Source: an uncultured Caldimonas sp.
GTDB taxonomy: Bacteria > Pseudomonadota > Gammaproteobacteria > Burkholderiales > Burkholderiaceae
Length of the DNA stretch: 64,000 bases
Direction of reading: 5' to 3'
Assembly (NCBI RefSeq): GCF_946480305.1
Contig: NZ_CAMLJQ010000001.1
Location: 1 to 64,000 of the forward strand
Numbering within the stretch: position 1 is the stretch's first letter; every line of letters starts with the position of its first letter. Shown piece by piece: positions 26,344 to 35,947 of the stretch. Position numbers and translations under genes: made by a program. The notes beneath the pieces are model-generated. The model did no database searches and had not been told where the DNA came from. It saw only the letters and a program-made list of their open reading frames with translations.

Positions 26344-27654
26344 CTACTCGGCGCGCTTCAGCGCATCGGCAATGGTGCCCACGATCTGGTCGATGTGCGA
26401 CTTCTCGATGATCAGCGGCGGCGACAGCGCAATCGTGTCGCCCGTGGTGCGGATCAATACACCGCGCTCCCAGCAGTCCAGGAAGACGGAGAACGCGCGC
26501 TTGCCGGCCTCGCCGGGGATGGGTGCCAGCTCGATGCCTCCGACAAGGCCGATGTTGCGGACGTCGATCACGTGCGGCAGGCCCTTCAGCGAATGCACGG
26601 CGTCCGCGAAGTACTGTGCCAGTTCACCCTGGCCGCGCGTGAGCAGGCCCTCATCCTCGTACGTGTCGAGCGTGCCGAGTGCAGCGGCACACGCGAGCGG
26701 ATGCGCCGAGTAGGTGTAGCCGTGGAAGAACTCGATCAGGTGCTCGGGGCCGTTCATGAACGCATCGTGGATCTGCTGCTTCACGAACACGGCGCCCATC
26801 GGCACGCAACCGTTGGTGATGCCCTTGGCGACGGTCATCAGGTCAGGCGTGACGCCGAAATGCGTGGCGGCGAACGGTGACCCGAGACGCCCAAAGCCGG
26901 TGATGACCTCATCGAAGATCAGCAGGATGCCGTGCTTGTCGCAGATGTCGCGCAGGCGCTGCAAGTAGCCCTGCGGCGGGATCAGCACGCCGGTGGAGCC
27001 TGCCACCGGCTCGACGATGACCGCAGCGATGGTCGAGGCGTCGTGCAGCGCGATCAGGCGCTCCAGGTCGTCCGCCAGCTCGGCGCCATGCGCAGGCTGC
27101 CCGCGCGAGAACGCGTTGAGTTGCAGATCATGGGTGTGCCGGATGTGGTCAACGCCGGCGAGCAGCGTGCCGAACATCTTGCGGTTGGCGACCATGCCGC
27201 CCACCGAGATGCCGCCGAAGTTGACACCGTGGTAACCCCGCTCGCGGCCGATCAGCCGCGTGCGTTGGCCTTCGCCACGCACACGGTGGTAGGCGATGGC
27301 CATCTTCAGCGCCGTCTCGACCGCTTCGGAGCCGGAGTTGGTATAGAAGACCTTGCTCAAGTCGGGCGGAGTCAACTTCACCAGCCGCTCGGCCAATTCG
27401 AAGGCCTTCGGGTGGCCCATCTGGAAGGGCGGCGCGTAGTCCAGTTCACCCGCCTGCTGGCGAATTGCTTCAACGATCTTCGGTCGCGCGTGCCCAGCGT
27501 TCACGCACCACAGGCCGGCGATGCCGTCGAGCACTTGCCGGCCTTCGGGTGTCCAGAAATACATGCCCTCCGCGCGCGCGAGCAGGCGCGGAGATTTCTT
27601 GAACTGGCGGTTGGCCGTGAACGGCATCCAGTAGGCGTCGAGGTCTTGGTACAT
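26344..27654 (-). CDS. Class-III omega-amino acid:pyruvate-type aminotransferase
   Basis: A 436-residue PLP enzyme. Motifs are TNSGSEAVETALKMA near residue 100, YHGVNFGGISVGG, IVEPVAGSTGVLIPP, FDEVITGFGRLG and the Schiff-base lysine in MTVAKGITNGCVPMGAV near 280. It resembles beta-alanine/omega-amino acid:pyruvate transaminases and differs clearly from the SpuC-like one in the same locus. It may transaminate GABA, beta-alanine or diamines. It is the first gene of the leftward polyamine locus, divergent from the Lrp-type regulator with an operator-like palindrome between them. Confidence 0.8.
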   Translation of the reverse strand: MYQDLDAYWMPFTANRQFKKSPRLLARAEGMYFWTPEGRQVLDGIAGLWCVNAGHARPKIVEAIRQQAGELDYAPPFQMGHPKAFELAERLVKLTPPDLSKVFYTNSGSEAVETALKMAIAYHRVRGEGQRTRLIGRERGYHGVNFGGISVGGMVANRKMFGTLLAGVDHIRHTHDLQLNAFSRGQPAHGAELADDLERLIALHDASTIAAVIVEPVAGSTGVLIPPQGYLQRLRDICDKHGILLIFDEVITGFGRLGSPFAATHFGVTPDLMTVAKGITNGCVPMGAVFVKQQIHDAFMNGPEHLIEFFHGYTYSAHPLACAAALGTLDTYEDEGLLTRGQGELAQYFADAVHSLKGLPHVIDVRNIGLVGGIELAPIPGEAGKRAFSVFLDCWERGVLIRTTGDTIALSPPLIIEKSHIDQIVGTIADALKRAE

Positions 27655-27774
27655 GGCGGCGGCGGTGGGTGAAGATGGCGCAAAGCATGAACTTCGTCAC
27701 AGCGAAGTCAAGCGCAGTCTAGGCTGGCACGCGGGCAATCGGGTTGCGTTGCGGGGTGGCGGTTTCCCCATCCC

Positions 27775-27822
27775 TTCGCATAACATGCGAAAACCCTCAC
27801 CGTTCGCGAAATTTCATGCGAA
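27775..27822. promoter_or_regulatory. Operator-like palindromes in the divergent Lrp/aminotransferase promoter
   Basis: TTCGCAT-AAC-ATGCGAA is a perfect interrupted palindrome at 27775-27791. TTCGCGAA (27803-27810) and another ATGCGAA half-site (27816-27822, covering the regulator ATG) follow at roughly helical spacing. Arrays of half-sites in front of an Lrp/AsnC gene are typical of autoregulation, and the same sites would control the divergent polyamine locus. Confidence 0.6.
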
Positions 27823-28295
27823 ACCACGTGCGAGAACTGCCGCTCGATGCGATCGACCGCGCCATCCTCCGGGAGTTGCAGGCCGATGGCCGGCTTTCGA
27901 ACCTCGAACTGGCGCAGCGTGTGCATCTGTCGCCATCGGCCTGCCTGCGCCGCGTGAAGCACCTTGAAGAGTCCGGCGTGATTGCCCGCTATGTGGCGCT
28001 GCTCGACCCCAAGGCCGTGGGGCAGCCCGGCACTTCGTTCACCATCGTCAATGTCGAGCGCACCACACCTGAAAGCCTGCGCAGCTTCGAGCAGGCGGTG
28101 CGCGACGAGCCGCAGATCCTGGATTGCTTCTACGTGGCGGGCAGCAGCGATTACCTGTTGCGCTTCACCTACCGCGATGCCGAGGACCTGGAGCGCTTCC
28201 ATGCGGAGGTGCTGCCCAGGCTGCCCGGGGCGGTGCGCTTCAACTCGATGCTGGTGCTGCGCACGGTCAAGCGCACGACGGCGCTCGAGGTCTGA
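27816..28295 (+). CDS. Lrp/AsnC-family transcriptional regulator
   Basis: A 159-residue regulator from the ATG at 27816. The N-terminal winged HTH spans about residues 8-65 (LDAIDRAILRELQADGRLSNLELAQRV, recognition helix around SPSACLRRV). The C-terminal RAM ligand-binding domain spans about 75-150 (FYVAGSSDYLLRF with the typical GxxD motif). Divergence from the aminotransferase-puu-pot locus suggests that it controls polyamine use in response to an amino acid or polyamine. It ends immediately against the agmatinase stop. Confidence 0.85.
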   Translation: MRNHVRELPLDAIDRAILRELQADGRLSNLELAQRVHLSPSACLRRVKHLEESGVIARYVALLDPKAVGQPGTSFTIVNVERTTPESLRSFEQAVRDEPQILDCFYVAGSSDYLLRFTYRDAEDLERFHAEVLPRLPGAVRFNSMLVLRTVKRTTALEV

Positions 28296-29216
28296 TCAGC
28301 GCCCCGCGGCGACGCGGCCGCAGAGATAGGTCCAGACGAAGTTCGCTGCGGCGTAGCTGGTCAGCTCGGCGTGATCATAGGGCGGCGCCACTTCCACGCA
28401 ATCCATGCCCACGAAGGGAAGATCGGCCAGCTCTTCGAGCAGGCTGAGCACCTGATTGGTCGACATGCCGCCTGGCTCGGGCGTCCCGGTGCCGGGAGCG
28501 AAAGCGGGGTCGAGGCAGTCGATGTCGAGACTCAGGTAGAGCGGCGGGTTGCCGTGATGGGCCATGCGGGTGCGGATCTCTGCCATGATCGGCTGGAGCT
28601 GCGCCGGGCTTTCCAGGCCGCGCAACTCGCGCGCCGTGAAGATGCGGCCGCCCTGGTCCTGCACGTAGTTGCGTGCCTCCCGTTGGCCCGCCGAGCGGAT
28701 GCCGATCTGCATGAAGCACTCGGGGCGCACCAGCCCCTCCTGTACGGCTTCATAGACCCAGGTGCCGTGGCCACTGGGCTCGCCGAAGTGGTCTTGCCAG
28801 GTGTCGCAGTGGGCATCGAAATGGAGCACGGCGAGCGGCTGGCCGAGCCAGCTCTTGTAGGCGCGCAGCAGGGGCAGGGTGATCGAGTGATCGCCACCGA
28901 GCCAGACCATGTGATGCCGCTGCAACAGCGGCTCCACCATCGGCACCATCGCCTCCCGCATGCGCTCCAGGCTGGTGTTCGGCAAGGGAAGGTCGCCGAG
29001 ATCCGTCAACACGGATGCCAAGTCCACGTCGAAGTGCGGATGGATGCCATCGCACAGCATGTGGCTGGCTTCGCGTACTGCTCGCGGCCCGAAGCGCGCG
29101 CCGGGGCGGTTGGTGACGCTGCCATCCCATGCAATGCCCGCAATGGCAAATGGCAGGGCTTCAGAAACAGGTGCCTTCAGGAAGGCCGTGTTGGAGAGGA
29201 AGGCGAACTGCGTCAT
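28296..29216 (-). CDS. speB: Agmatinase/ureohydrolase family protein
   Basis: A 306-residue manganese-dependent hydrolase. The three metal motifs are present: GGDHS, HFDAHCDTW and SLDIDCLDPAFAPGTGTPEPGG. The sequence fits agmatinase, which turns agmatine into putrescine and urea, feeding the neighbouring putrescine pathway. Guanidinobutyrase activity is the main alternative. Start set at ATG 29216; an open frame continues to 29405 but would overlap the divergent gene. Its stop touches the regulator's stop at a shared TGATCA. Confidence 0.85.
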   Translation of the reverse strand: MTQFAFLSNTAFLKAPVSEALPFAIAGIAWDGSVTNRPGARFGPRAVREASHMLCDGIHPHFDVDLASVLTDLGDLPLPNTSLERMREAMVPMVEPLLQRHHMVWLGGDHSITLPLLRAYKSWLGQPLAVLHFDAHCDTWQDHFGEPSGHGTWVYEAVQEGLVRPECFMQIGIRSAGQREARNYVQDQGGRIFTARELRGLESPAQLQPIMAEIRTRMAHHGNPPLYLSLDIDCLDPAFAPGTGTPEPGGMSTNQVLSLLEELADLPFVGMDCVEVAPPYDHAELTSYAAANFVWTYLCGRVAAGR

Positions 29217-29290
29217 CGCGCTTGAGCCCGGCCTGGCGGCATCGTGCACACTGTCCGGCGTGTTGGGAATCGAGCCCTGAAGGATCGCAC

Positions 29291-30652
29291 ATGAGCTTGC
29301 CGAGCGGGTTGGATGCACAGCGCGTGCGTGCGCTTTTCGAGCACGAAACGGCTTTCTATCGCGAGCGGCATCCGCGGTCGCTGGAGCTGGCGGCGCAAGC
29401 CGCACCGCACTATCTCTTCGGCCTGCCGATGCACTGGATGCGCGACTGGTCGACGCCCGTGCCCTTGCACGTGGAGCGTGCCAATGGCGTTGAGCTGGTG
29501 TGCGTCGACGGCCACCGGTACGTGGACCTCTGCCTGGGGGACACCGGAGCCATGTTCGGACATTCGCCGCAGCCGGTGGCCGCCGCCGTCGCCCGCCAAG
29601 TCTCGCAGGGCATGACGGCCATGCTGCCGTCGCACCTGAGCGGGGAAGTGGGGCGATTGCTGTCGCGCACCTTCGGCTTGCCGAACTGGCAGGTGACGTT
29701 GAGCGCGACCGACGCGAACCGGTTTGTGCTGCGCTGGGCGCGGGCGATCACCGGGCGGCCCAAGGTGCTGGTGTTCGATGGCTGCTACCACGGAACCGTC
29801 GACGACACGCTGGTGGACATGCACGGGCCGGGGCGTGCGCGGAGTCGCGCGAGCCTGCTCGGCCAGGTGCACGACCTTGCGTTGACGACGGTGGTGGTGC
29901 CTTTCAATGACACGGCGGCCGTCGAACAGGCACTTGGTGGCGACGACGTGTGCTGCGTGCTGGCAGAACCGGCCCTGACGAACTGCGGCCTGGTGCCTGC
30001 GCTCCCTGGTTTTCTTGAACAACTGCAGGACAACTGTCGCCAACGCGGAGTGCTGTTCGTTCTGGATGAGACCCACACGTTGAGCACGGGCTACGGCGGT
30101 TACGCACGCGTGCATGGACTCGAGCCCGACTTCGTCGTGATCGGCAAGGCGATTGCGGGCGGTTTTCCTGCGGCCGTGTACGGCTTTACCGCAGCCGTCC
30201 GGGAAAGGATGGAGGCCGCAAAGCGTGCGGCACCGGACGGGCACTCCGGGATCGGAACAACGCTGTCCGGCAGCTTGTTGGCGATGGCAGCGTTGCACGC
30301 GAGTCTGGCGGAAGTGGTCACGCGGGAGCAGCACGACAAGATGAATGCGACTGCTGCGCTGCTCGAAAACTTGCTGACACAGGTGATTCAGCGCAGGCAG
30401 CTGGGCTGGAGCGTGACGCGGCTCGGTGCCCGGATGGAGATCCAGTTCTGCCCGACCGCACCGCGCGACGCTTCAGAGTCAACGGCTGTGACGGACGAGA
30501 TGACCGAGCGTGCCCTTCATCTTTATCTCGCGAATCGGGGCTGGCTGGCCACGCCCTTCCACAACATGCTGCTGGTGGCTCCACAGCTGAACGAGGAGCA
30601 GGGGGCGGCACTGACGAAGGCTGTCGACGCCTTTCTTACTCATCTCACATAG
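29291..30652 (+). CDS. Class-III aminotransferase, glutamate-1-semialdehyde aminomutase-like
   Basis: A 453-residue PLP enzyme from the ATG at 29291, transcribed away from agmatinase. It has LGDTGAMFGHSP near residue 90, CYHGTVDDTL, FVLDETHTLSTGYGG and the lysine of VVIGKAIAGGFPAAVYG near 285, the HemL-like subgroup layout. The usual class-III SG-SEA segment is altered to SATDANRFVLRWAR, as in GSA-aminomutase relatives. Substrate unknown; the divergent agmatinase suggests an amine or guanidino compound. It is not likely to be the haem-pathway HemL. Confidence 0.75.
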   Translation: MSLPSGLDAQRVRALFEHETAFYRERHPRSLELAAQAAPHYLFGLPMHWMRDWSTPVPLHVERANGVELVCVDGHRYVDLCLGDTGAMFGHSPQPVAAAVARQVSQGMTAMLPSHLSGEVGRLLSRTFGLPNWQVTLSATDANRFVLRWARAITGRPKVLVFDGCYHGTVDDTLVDMHGPGRARSRASLLGQVHDLALTTVVVPFNDTAAVEQALGGDDVCCVLAEPALTNCGLVPALPGFLEQLQDNCRQRGVLFVLDETHTLSTGYGGYARVHGLEPDFVVIGKAIAGGFPAAVYGFTAAVRERMEAAKRAAPDGHSGIGTTLSGSLLAMAALHASLAEVVTREQHDKMNATAALLENLLTQVIQRRQLGWSVTRLGARMEIQFCPTAPRDASESTAVTDEMTERALHLYLANRGWLATPFHNMLLVAPQLNEEQGAALTKAVDAFLTHLT

Positions 30653-30783
30653 CGGAAAAGGAATTTCGCATGGAGAAAATTGTTCCATGGTGCGCTGCGG
30701 CAATTTCTTCCATTGTGGGAAAACGGTTTGCGCATCCTGAAATTGCGTACTTAAGTCGTTGTTTTTTCTAGAAAAACTTTTGT

Positions 30784-30797
30784 GTCTTATATAAGAC
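30784..30797. promoter_or_regulatory. Perfect 14-bp palindrome in the aceA promoter region
   Basis: GTCTTATATAAGAC lies 85 bases upstream of the aceA ATG in an AT-rich stretch that stands out from the high-GC surroundings, with a second partial ATAAG right after it. A dimeric regulator binding site controlling isocitrate lyase is the simplest reading. The TATAAG core may also overlap the promoter -10. I cannot name the regulator from sequence. Confidence 0.55.
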
Positions 30798-30881
30798 ATA
30801 AGTGTGGTCCTCGCGGACGAACGCTCGTAATCTTCAGTCATCCGCATCACGTTGATGTCTTGACTCACTGGAGGTCCCCAA

Positions 30882-32180
<1,299 letters not shown>

Positions 32181-32262
32181 AGTCTCCCTCTGGGGCAGGT
32201 GGCGTCCTCCTCGCGACCTGCCGTCAAGTGAGAAGCTCCAACCGCATCGCTGCGATGCATTG

Positions 32263-32291
32263 GCCCGGCGACCTGCTCGCCGGGCTTTTTT
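32263..32291 (+). terminator. Intrinsic terminator after aceA
   Basis: GCCCGGCGA (32263-32271) and TCGCCGGGC (32277-32285) form a perfect 9-bp stem with a 5-base loop, followed by six T residues. Confidence 0.9.
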
Positions 32292-32304
32292 CCATCTGCT
32301 GCGC

Positions 32305-32310
32305 TAGAAT
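32305..32310 (+). promoter_or_regulatory. Probable -10 element of the thrS operon promoter
   Basis: TAGAAT lies just after the aceA terminator and about 50 bases before the leader peptide ATG. No good -35 hexamer is seen 17 bases upstream, so the call rests on the -10 and on position. RNA starting near 32317 would include the whole attenuator region. Confidence 0.4.
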
Positions 32311-32360
32311 CCGAGCCTTCTTCTTCTGAACCAGCAAGAGCGAGAAAGGCACGACGGGTT

Positions 32361-32405
32361 ATGACACCGCGAACTACGACCCCCTTCACCTTCTTCAAGG
32401 TCTAG
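32361..32405 (+). CDS. Thr/Phe-rich leader peptide of the thrS operon attenuator
   Basis: A 14-codon open frame, MTPRTTTPFTFFKV, with stop TAG at 32403-32405. Five of the fourteen residues are Thr (codons at 32364, 32373, 32376, 32379, 32388) and three are Phe (32385, 32391, 32394). An AAAGG-type ribosome site lies about 12 bases upstream. It is followed at once by overlapping antiterminator and terminator arms before thrS. The downstream operon encodes both threonyl- and phenylalanyl-tRNA synthetase, so stalling at either codon type would report poor charging of the tRNAs those enzymes serve. The assignment is from sequence logic; expression is untested. Confidence 0.75.
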   Translation: MTPRTTTPFTFFKV

Positions 32406-32413
32406 TCGGTCGG

Positions 32414-32469
32414 CCGCGGCTTTCGTTTGTCTGTTCTCCAACAAAGCGCGGCGACCACCGCGCTTTTTT
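32414..32469 (+). promoter_or_regulatory. Transcription attenuator (antiterminator/terminator pair) upstream of thrS
   Basis: Terminator: AAAGCGCGG (32443-32451) pairs with CCGCGCTTT (32458-32466), followed by T residues to 32469. Antiterminator: CCGCGGCTTT (32414-32423) can pair with the same AAAGCGCGG arm, apart from one bulged G. The early leader CCGCG (32367-32371) can pair with CGCGG (32415-32419) as a protector stem. A ribosome at the leader stop would cover the 32414 arm and allow termination; one stalled on Thr or Phe codons would leave it free and allow read-through. Confidence 0.7.
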
Positions 32470-32510
32470 GTTTTCTGCGGCCCGGTACGGGTCGCCTCAG
32501 AGAGGTCCTC

Positions 32511-34430
32511 ATGGTTTCAGTTCAGTTGCCCGATGGTTCCAAGCGTGAGTTCCCCGGGCCAGTGACGGTGGGTGAGGTGGCGGCATCGATCGGCCCCGGG
32601 TTGGCGAAGGCTGCGATCGCGGGGCGAGTAGGGCAGGGCAGCGACGCCCGCGTGGTCGATACGAGCTACCGCATCGAGAGTGACGCGTCGCTCGCCATCC
32701 TGACCGACAAAGATCCGGAAGGCCTGGATGTCATCCGGCACTCAACTGCCCACCTGCTGGCCTACGCCGTGAAGGAGCTTTTCCCGGACGCACAGGTGAC
32801 GATCGGCCCGACGGTCGAGAACGGCTTCTACTACGACTTCTCGTACAAGCGTCCTTTCACGCCCGAGGATCTGCAGGCCATCGAGAAAAAGATGGCCGAA
32901 CTCGCGAAAAAGGACGAGAAGGTCGAGCGGCGAGTGCTGCCGCGCGATGAGGCCGTTGCCTACTTCAAGAGCATCGGCGAGCACTACAAGGCCGAGATCA
33001 TTGCGAGCATTCCTCAGAACGAGGAGGTTTCGCTGTACCGCGAGGGCGGGTTCGAGGACTTGTGCCGCGGCCCTCATGTGCCGAGCACCGGCAAGCTGAA
33101 GCACTTCAAGCTGATGAAGGTCGCCGGCGCCTACTGGCGCGGCGATCATCGCAACGAGCAATTGCAGCGCATCTACGGCACGGCGTGGGCATCCAAGGAA
33201 GAACTGCAGCAGTACCTGCACATGCTCGAGGAGGCCGAAAAGCGCGATCACCGCAAGCTGGGTCGTGAACTGGATCTGTTCCACATCGACGAGCACTCGC
33301 CGGGCACCGTGTTCTGGCATCCGAAAGGCTGGGCGTTGTGGCAGCAGGTCGAGCAGTACATGCGACAGGTGTACCGTGAAAACGGCTACCTGGAGGTCAA
33401 GGGGCCGCAGATCCTGGACCAGGGCCTCTGGGAGAAGACCGGCCACTGGGGCAAGTACCGCGAGAACATGTTCACGACGGAGTCGGAGAAGCGCGACTAC
33501 GCGCTCAAGCCGATGAACTGCCCCGGTCACATCCTGATCTTCAAACAAGGCATCAAGAGCTATCGCGACTTGCCGCTGCGCTTCGGCGAGTTCGGCCAGT
33601 GCCATCGCAATGAGCCCACCGGGGGGTTGCACGGCATCATGCGGGTGCGCGCCTTCACTCAGGACGACGGCCACATCTTCTGTACCGAAGATCAGGTGCA
33701 GGGGGAGGTTGCAGCCTTTACTTCGCTGCTGCAGCGGGTCTATCGAGACTTCGGCTTCACTGAGATCATCTACAAGCTGTCGACGCGGCCTGAGCACCGC
33801 ATCGGAACCGAAGAAAGCTGGGACCGGGCGGAGGCTGCGCTGGCCGACGGTCTGCGTGCCTCCGGATGCGAGTTCGAGTACCTGCCGGGCGAGGGCGCTT
33901 TCTACGGGCCCAAGATCGAGTACACGTTGAAGGACGCGCTGGGCCGGGAATGGCAATGCGGCACCATCCAGATCGATCCGAACATGCCGGAGCGGCTCGA
34001 TGCGGAGTTCGTGGCGGAAGACGGCAGCCGCCAGCGGCCGCTCATGCTGCACCGAGCCATCGTGGGCAGCCTCGAAAGGTTCATCGGCATCCTGATCGAG
34101 CAGCACGCGGGGGCGCTGCCCGTCTGGCTTGCTCCGGTGCAGGTTGTCGTGGCCAATATCACCGACGCGCAGGCGGATTACGTTCGGGAAGTGGTCAAAA
34201 CGCTGCAAAAACAAGGACTTAGAGTTGAGAGCGATTTGCGCAACGAAAAAATCACGTATAAAATCCGCGAGCATTCGTTGCAGAAGGTTCCCTACATCCT
34301 CGTTGTCGGCGACAAAGAGAAAGCGGCGGGAACCGTCGCAGTGCGCGCCCGGGGCAACCAAGACCTCGGTGTGATGTCACTCGACACCTTCTCCCTGAAG
34401 ATTGCAAGCGACATTGCCCAGAAGGCTTGA
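32511..34430 (+). CDS. thrS: Threonyl-tRNA synthetase
   Basis: A 639-residue class-II synthetase charging tRNA-Thr. In order: TGS domain (1-61), editing/SAD domain (about 65-225), catalytic core with Zn ligands in [16 protein letters not shown] and MLHRAIVGS and motif 2 around [14 protein letters not shown], and a C-terminal anticodon-binding domain (about 535-639). Start is ATG 32511; the open frame back to 32427 runs through the attenuator terminator and is rejected. It is first in the thrS-infC-rpmI-rplT-pheS-pheT-ihfA operon. Confidence 0.97.
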   Translation: MVSVQLPDGSKREFPGPVTVGEVAASIGPGLAKAAIAGRVGQGSDARVVDTSYRIESDASLAILTDKDPEGLDVIRHSTAHLLAYAVKELFPDAQVTIGPTVENGFYYDFSYKRPFTPEDLQAIEKKMAELAKKDEKVERRVLPRDEAVAYFKSIGEHYKAEIIASIPQNEEVSLYREGGFEDLCRGPHVPSTGKLKHFKLMKVAGAYWRGDHRNEQLQRIYGTAWASKEELQQYLHMLEEAEKRDHRKLGRELDLFHIDEHSPGTVFWHPKGWALWQQVEQYMRQVYRENGYLEVKGPQILDQGLWEKTGHWGKYRENMFTTESEKRDYALKPMNCPGHILIFKQGIKSYRDLPLRFGEFGQCHRNEPTGGLHGIMRVRAFTQDDGHIFCTEDQVQGEVAAFTSLLQRVYRDFGFTEIIYKLSTRPEHRIGTEESWDRAEAALADGLRASGCEFEYLPGEGAFYGPKIEYTLKDALGREWQCGTIQIDPNMPERLDAEFVAEDGSRQRPLMLHRAIVGSLERFIGILIEQHAGALPVWLAPVQVVVANITDAQADYVREVVKTLQKQGLRVESDLRNEKITYKIREHSLQKVPYILVVGDKEKAAGTVAVRARGNQDLGVMSLDTFSLKIASDIAQKA

Positions 34431-34432
34431 GC

Positions 34433-34456
34433 AGTGGCGGCTGGCCTGCCGCCACT
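34433..34456 (+). repeat. Hairpin between thrS and infC
   Basis: AGTGGCGGC and GCCGCCACT form a 9-bp stem with a 6-base loop directly after the thrS stop. The T-run (TTTTTTTT, about 34474-34481) is 18 bases away, too far for a standard terminator. It may be an RNA processing or stability element, or part of IF3-linked control. Confidence 0.45.
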
Positions 34457-34514
34457 CTTGAGCCGATGTGCATGTTTTTTTTGTTTTGGGGCGGGACCCC
34501 TGAGGATCTGAGCC

Positions 34515-35063
34515 ATCGCTACTTTCATGGACCGGCGCACTCCCAACGTGGAGCGCAAACATCGACTGAATCGGGAAATCACCGCACCGGAGGTCCGGCT
34601 GAACGGTCCCGAGAACGAACCCATCGGCATCGTGAGCCTGCAGGAAGCGCTGCGGTTGGCCGCGGAGCACGATGTCGACCTCGTCGAGATTGCACCGACG
34701 GCCGCGCCGCCGGTGTGCCGGTTGATGGACTACGGCAAGTTCAAATACCAGGAGCAGAAGAAGGCTGCGGAGGCGAAGGCCAAGCAGCACGTCATCGACA
34801 TCAAGGAAGTGAAGTTTCGCCCCGGCACCGACGAGGGCGACTACCAGATCAAGCTGCGCAACCTGCGCCGCTTCCTCGAAGAAGGTGACAAGGGCAAGGT
34901 GACGCTGCGGTTCCGCGGTCGCGAAATCACGCACCAGGAACTCGGCATGCGATTGCTGGAACGTGTGCGTGACGATCTCGCCGACGTCAGCGTGGTCGAG
35001 AACATGCCCAAGCTCGAGGGCCGCCAGATGATCATGGTGCTGGCGCCCAAGAAGAAGAAATAA
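34515..35063 (+). CDS. infC: Translation initiation factor IF-3, probable non-AUG (ATC) start
   Basis: IF-3 binds the 30S subunit, prevents premature 50S joining and checks start-codon pairing. The N-domain ([18 protein letters not shown] to about 85), Lys-rich linker ([21 protein letters not shown]) and C-domain ending PKKKK are complete. The ATG at 34527 has its GAGG site over 20 bases away. An in-frame ATC at 34515 has GAGG at 34502 with normal spacing, adds I-A-T-F, and mirrors the rare AUU/AUC starts by which IF-3 limits its own synthesis. Confidence 0.95.
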   Translation: MATFMDRRTPNVERKHRLNREITAPEVRLNGPENEPIGIVSLQEALRLAAEHDVDLVEIAPTAAPPVCRLMDYGKFKYQEQKKAAEAKAKQHVIDIKEVKFRPGTDEGDYQIKLRNLRRFLEEGDKGKVTLRFRGREITHQELGMRLLERVRDDLADVSVVENMPKLEGRQMIMVLAPKKKK

Positions 35064-35197
35064 GGCTCCGCGACGGAGCCGTCAGGTTCGAAACCTGTTG
35101 CCGGTCTGGTCGCCGGCAGCAAGGCCAAGTGGCCCGGGGCCGACAAGACCGCGAAAGGTTCGCGGCGCCTCACGGGCACAACGAAGAAGGAGCAGTC

Positions 35198-35401
35198 ATG
35201 CCCAAAATGAAGACCAAGAAGAGCGCGGCCAAGCGTTTCCGCGTTCGTCCGGGTGGCACCGTCAAGCGCGGTCAGGCGTACAAGCGCCACATCCTCACCA
35301 AGAAGTCCACGACCCGCAAGCGCCATCTGCGTGGCGCAGCCAACGTGCACGACACCAACATGGGCCACATCGCGCAGATGATGCCCTTCGCTGGTCTGTG
35401 A
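35198..35401 (+). CDS. rpmI: 50S ribosomal protein L35
   Basis: A 67-residue basic protein, [19 protein letters not shown] at the N-terminus and [11 protein letters not shown] at the C-terminus, typical of bL35. AGAAGGAG precedes the ATG. The upstream open frame to 35129 is the spacer after infC and is not part of the protein. Co-transcribed with infC and rplT, as in most bacteria. Confidence 0.97.
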   Translation: MPKMKTKKSAAKRFRVRPGGTVKRGQAYKRHILTKKSTTRKRHLRGAANVHDTNMGHIAQMMPFAGL

Positions 35402-35439
35402 TCGTCGGGTCCACTGTCAACGGTTGAAGGAGAAAAGAC

Positions 35440-35799
35440 ATGCCTCGCGTCAAACGTGGTGTTACCGCACGCGCCCGTCACAAGAAGATCCTGGCCCTGG
35501 CCAAGGGCTTCCGTGGTCGCCGCAAGAACGTATTCCGCATCGCCAAGCAGGCGGTGATGAAGGCCGGCCAGTACGCCTACCGCGACCGCCGTGCCAAGAA
35601 GCGTGAGTTCCGCCGTCTCTGGATCGCCCGTATCAACGCGGCGGCACGTGAGCAGGGCATCACCTACAGCAAGTTCATGAACGGCATGAAGAAGGCCTCG
35701 ATCGACATCGATCGCAAGGTGCTTGCCGATCTGGCTGTGAACGACCCGGCTGCGTTTAGCAGCATCGTCGCAAAGGTGAAGGCTCAGCTCGCTGCTTGA
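35440..35799 (+). CDS. rplT: 50S ribosomal protein L20
   Basis: A 119-residue basic protein ([20 protein letters not shown] start) essential for early 50S assembly. In other bacteria L20 also represses the rpmI-rplT mRNA; the 135-base infC-rpmI spacer could host such a site, but I cannot fold it reliably. GAAGGAG precedes the ATG. Confidence 0.97.
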   Translation: MPRVKRGVTARARHKKILALAKGFRGRRKNVFRIAKQAVMKAGQYAYRDRRAKKREFRRLWIARINAAAREQGITYSKFMNGMKKASIDIDRKVLADLAVNDPAAFSSIVAKVKAQLAA

Positions 35800-35866
35800 T
35801 CGCCGTGATGGCGTCGGGGTACAGGCCCCGACCACCGCAGCGCCCCGGTCAGTACCGGGGTAGCAG

Positions 35867-35897
35867 AAAAGGCCGACACCTTGTTCGGCCTTTTTTT
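35867..35897 (+). terminator. Internal intrinsic terminator between rplT and pheS
   Basis: GGCCGA (35871-35876) and TCGGCC (35885-35890) form the stem, extended by flanking A/T pairs, followed by seven T residues. It is only about 50 bases before pheS, so part of the transcription must read through or pheS must have its own promoter. No Phe-rich leader peptide is seen in this gap. Confidence 0.8.
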
Positions 35898-35947
35898 ATG
35901 TCCAGACCGATAGAAGCGCGCTCGTTGCAGTGCGCCGATTGCAAAGC

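Noticed and set aside
32427..32510. N-terminal extension of thrS by 28 codons
   Set aside because: It would translate through the attenuator terminator and its T-run; ThrS homologues start at the TGS domain near ATG 32511.
35800..35947. A pheS-specific Phe leader peptide
   Set aside because: No open frame with repeated Phe codons exists in the gap despite the terminator.
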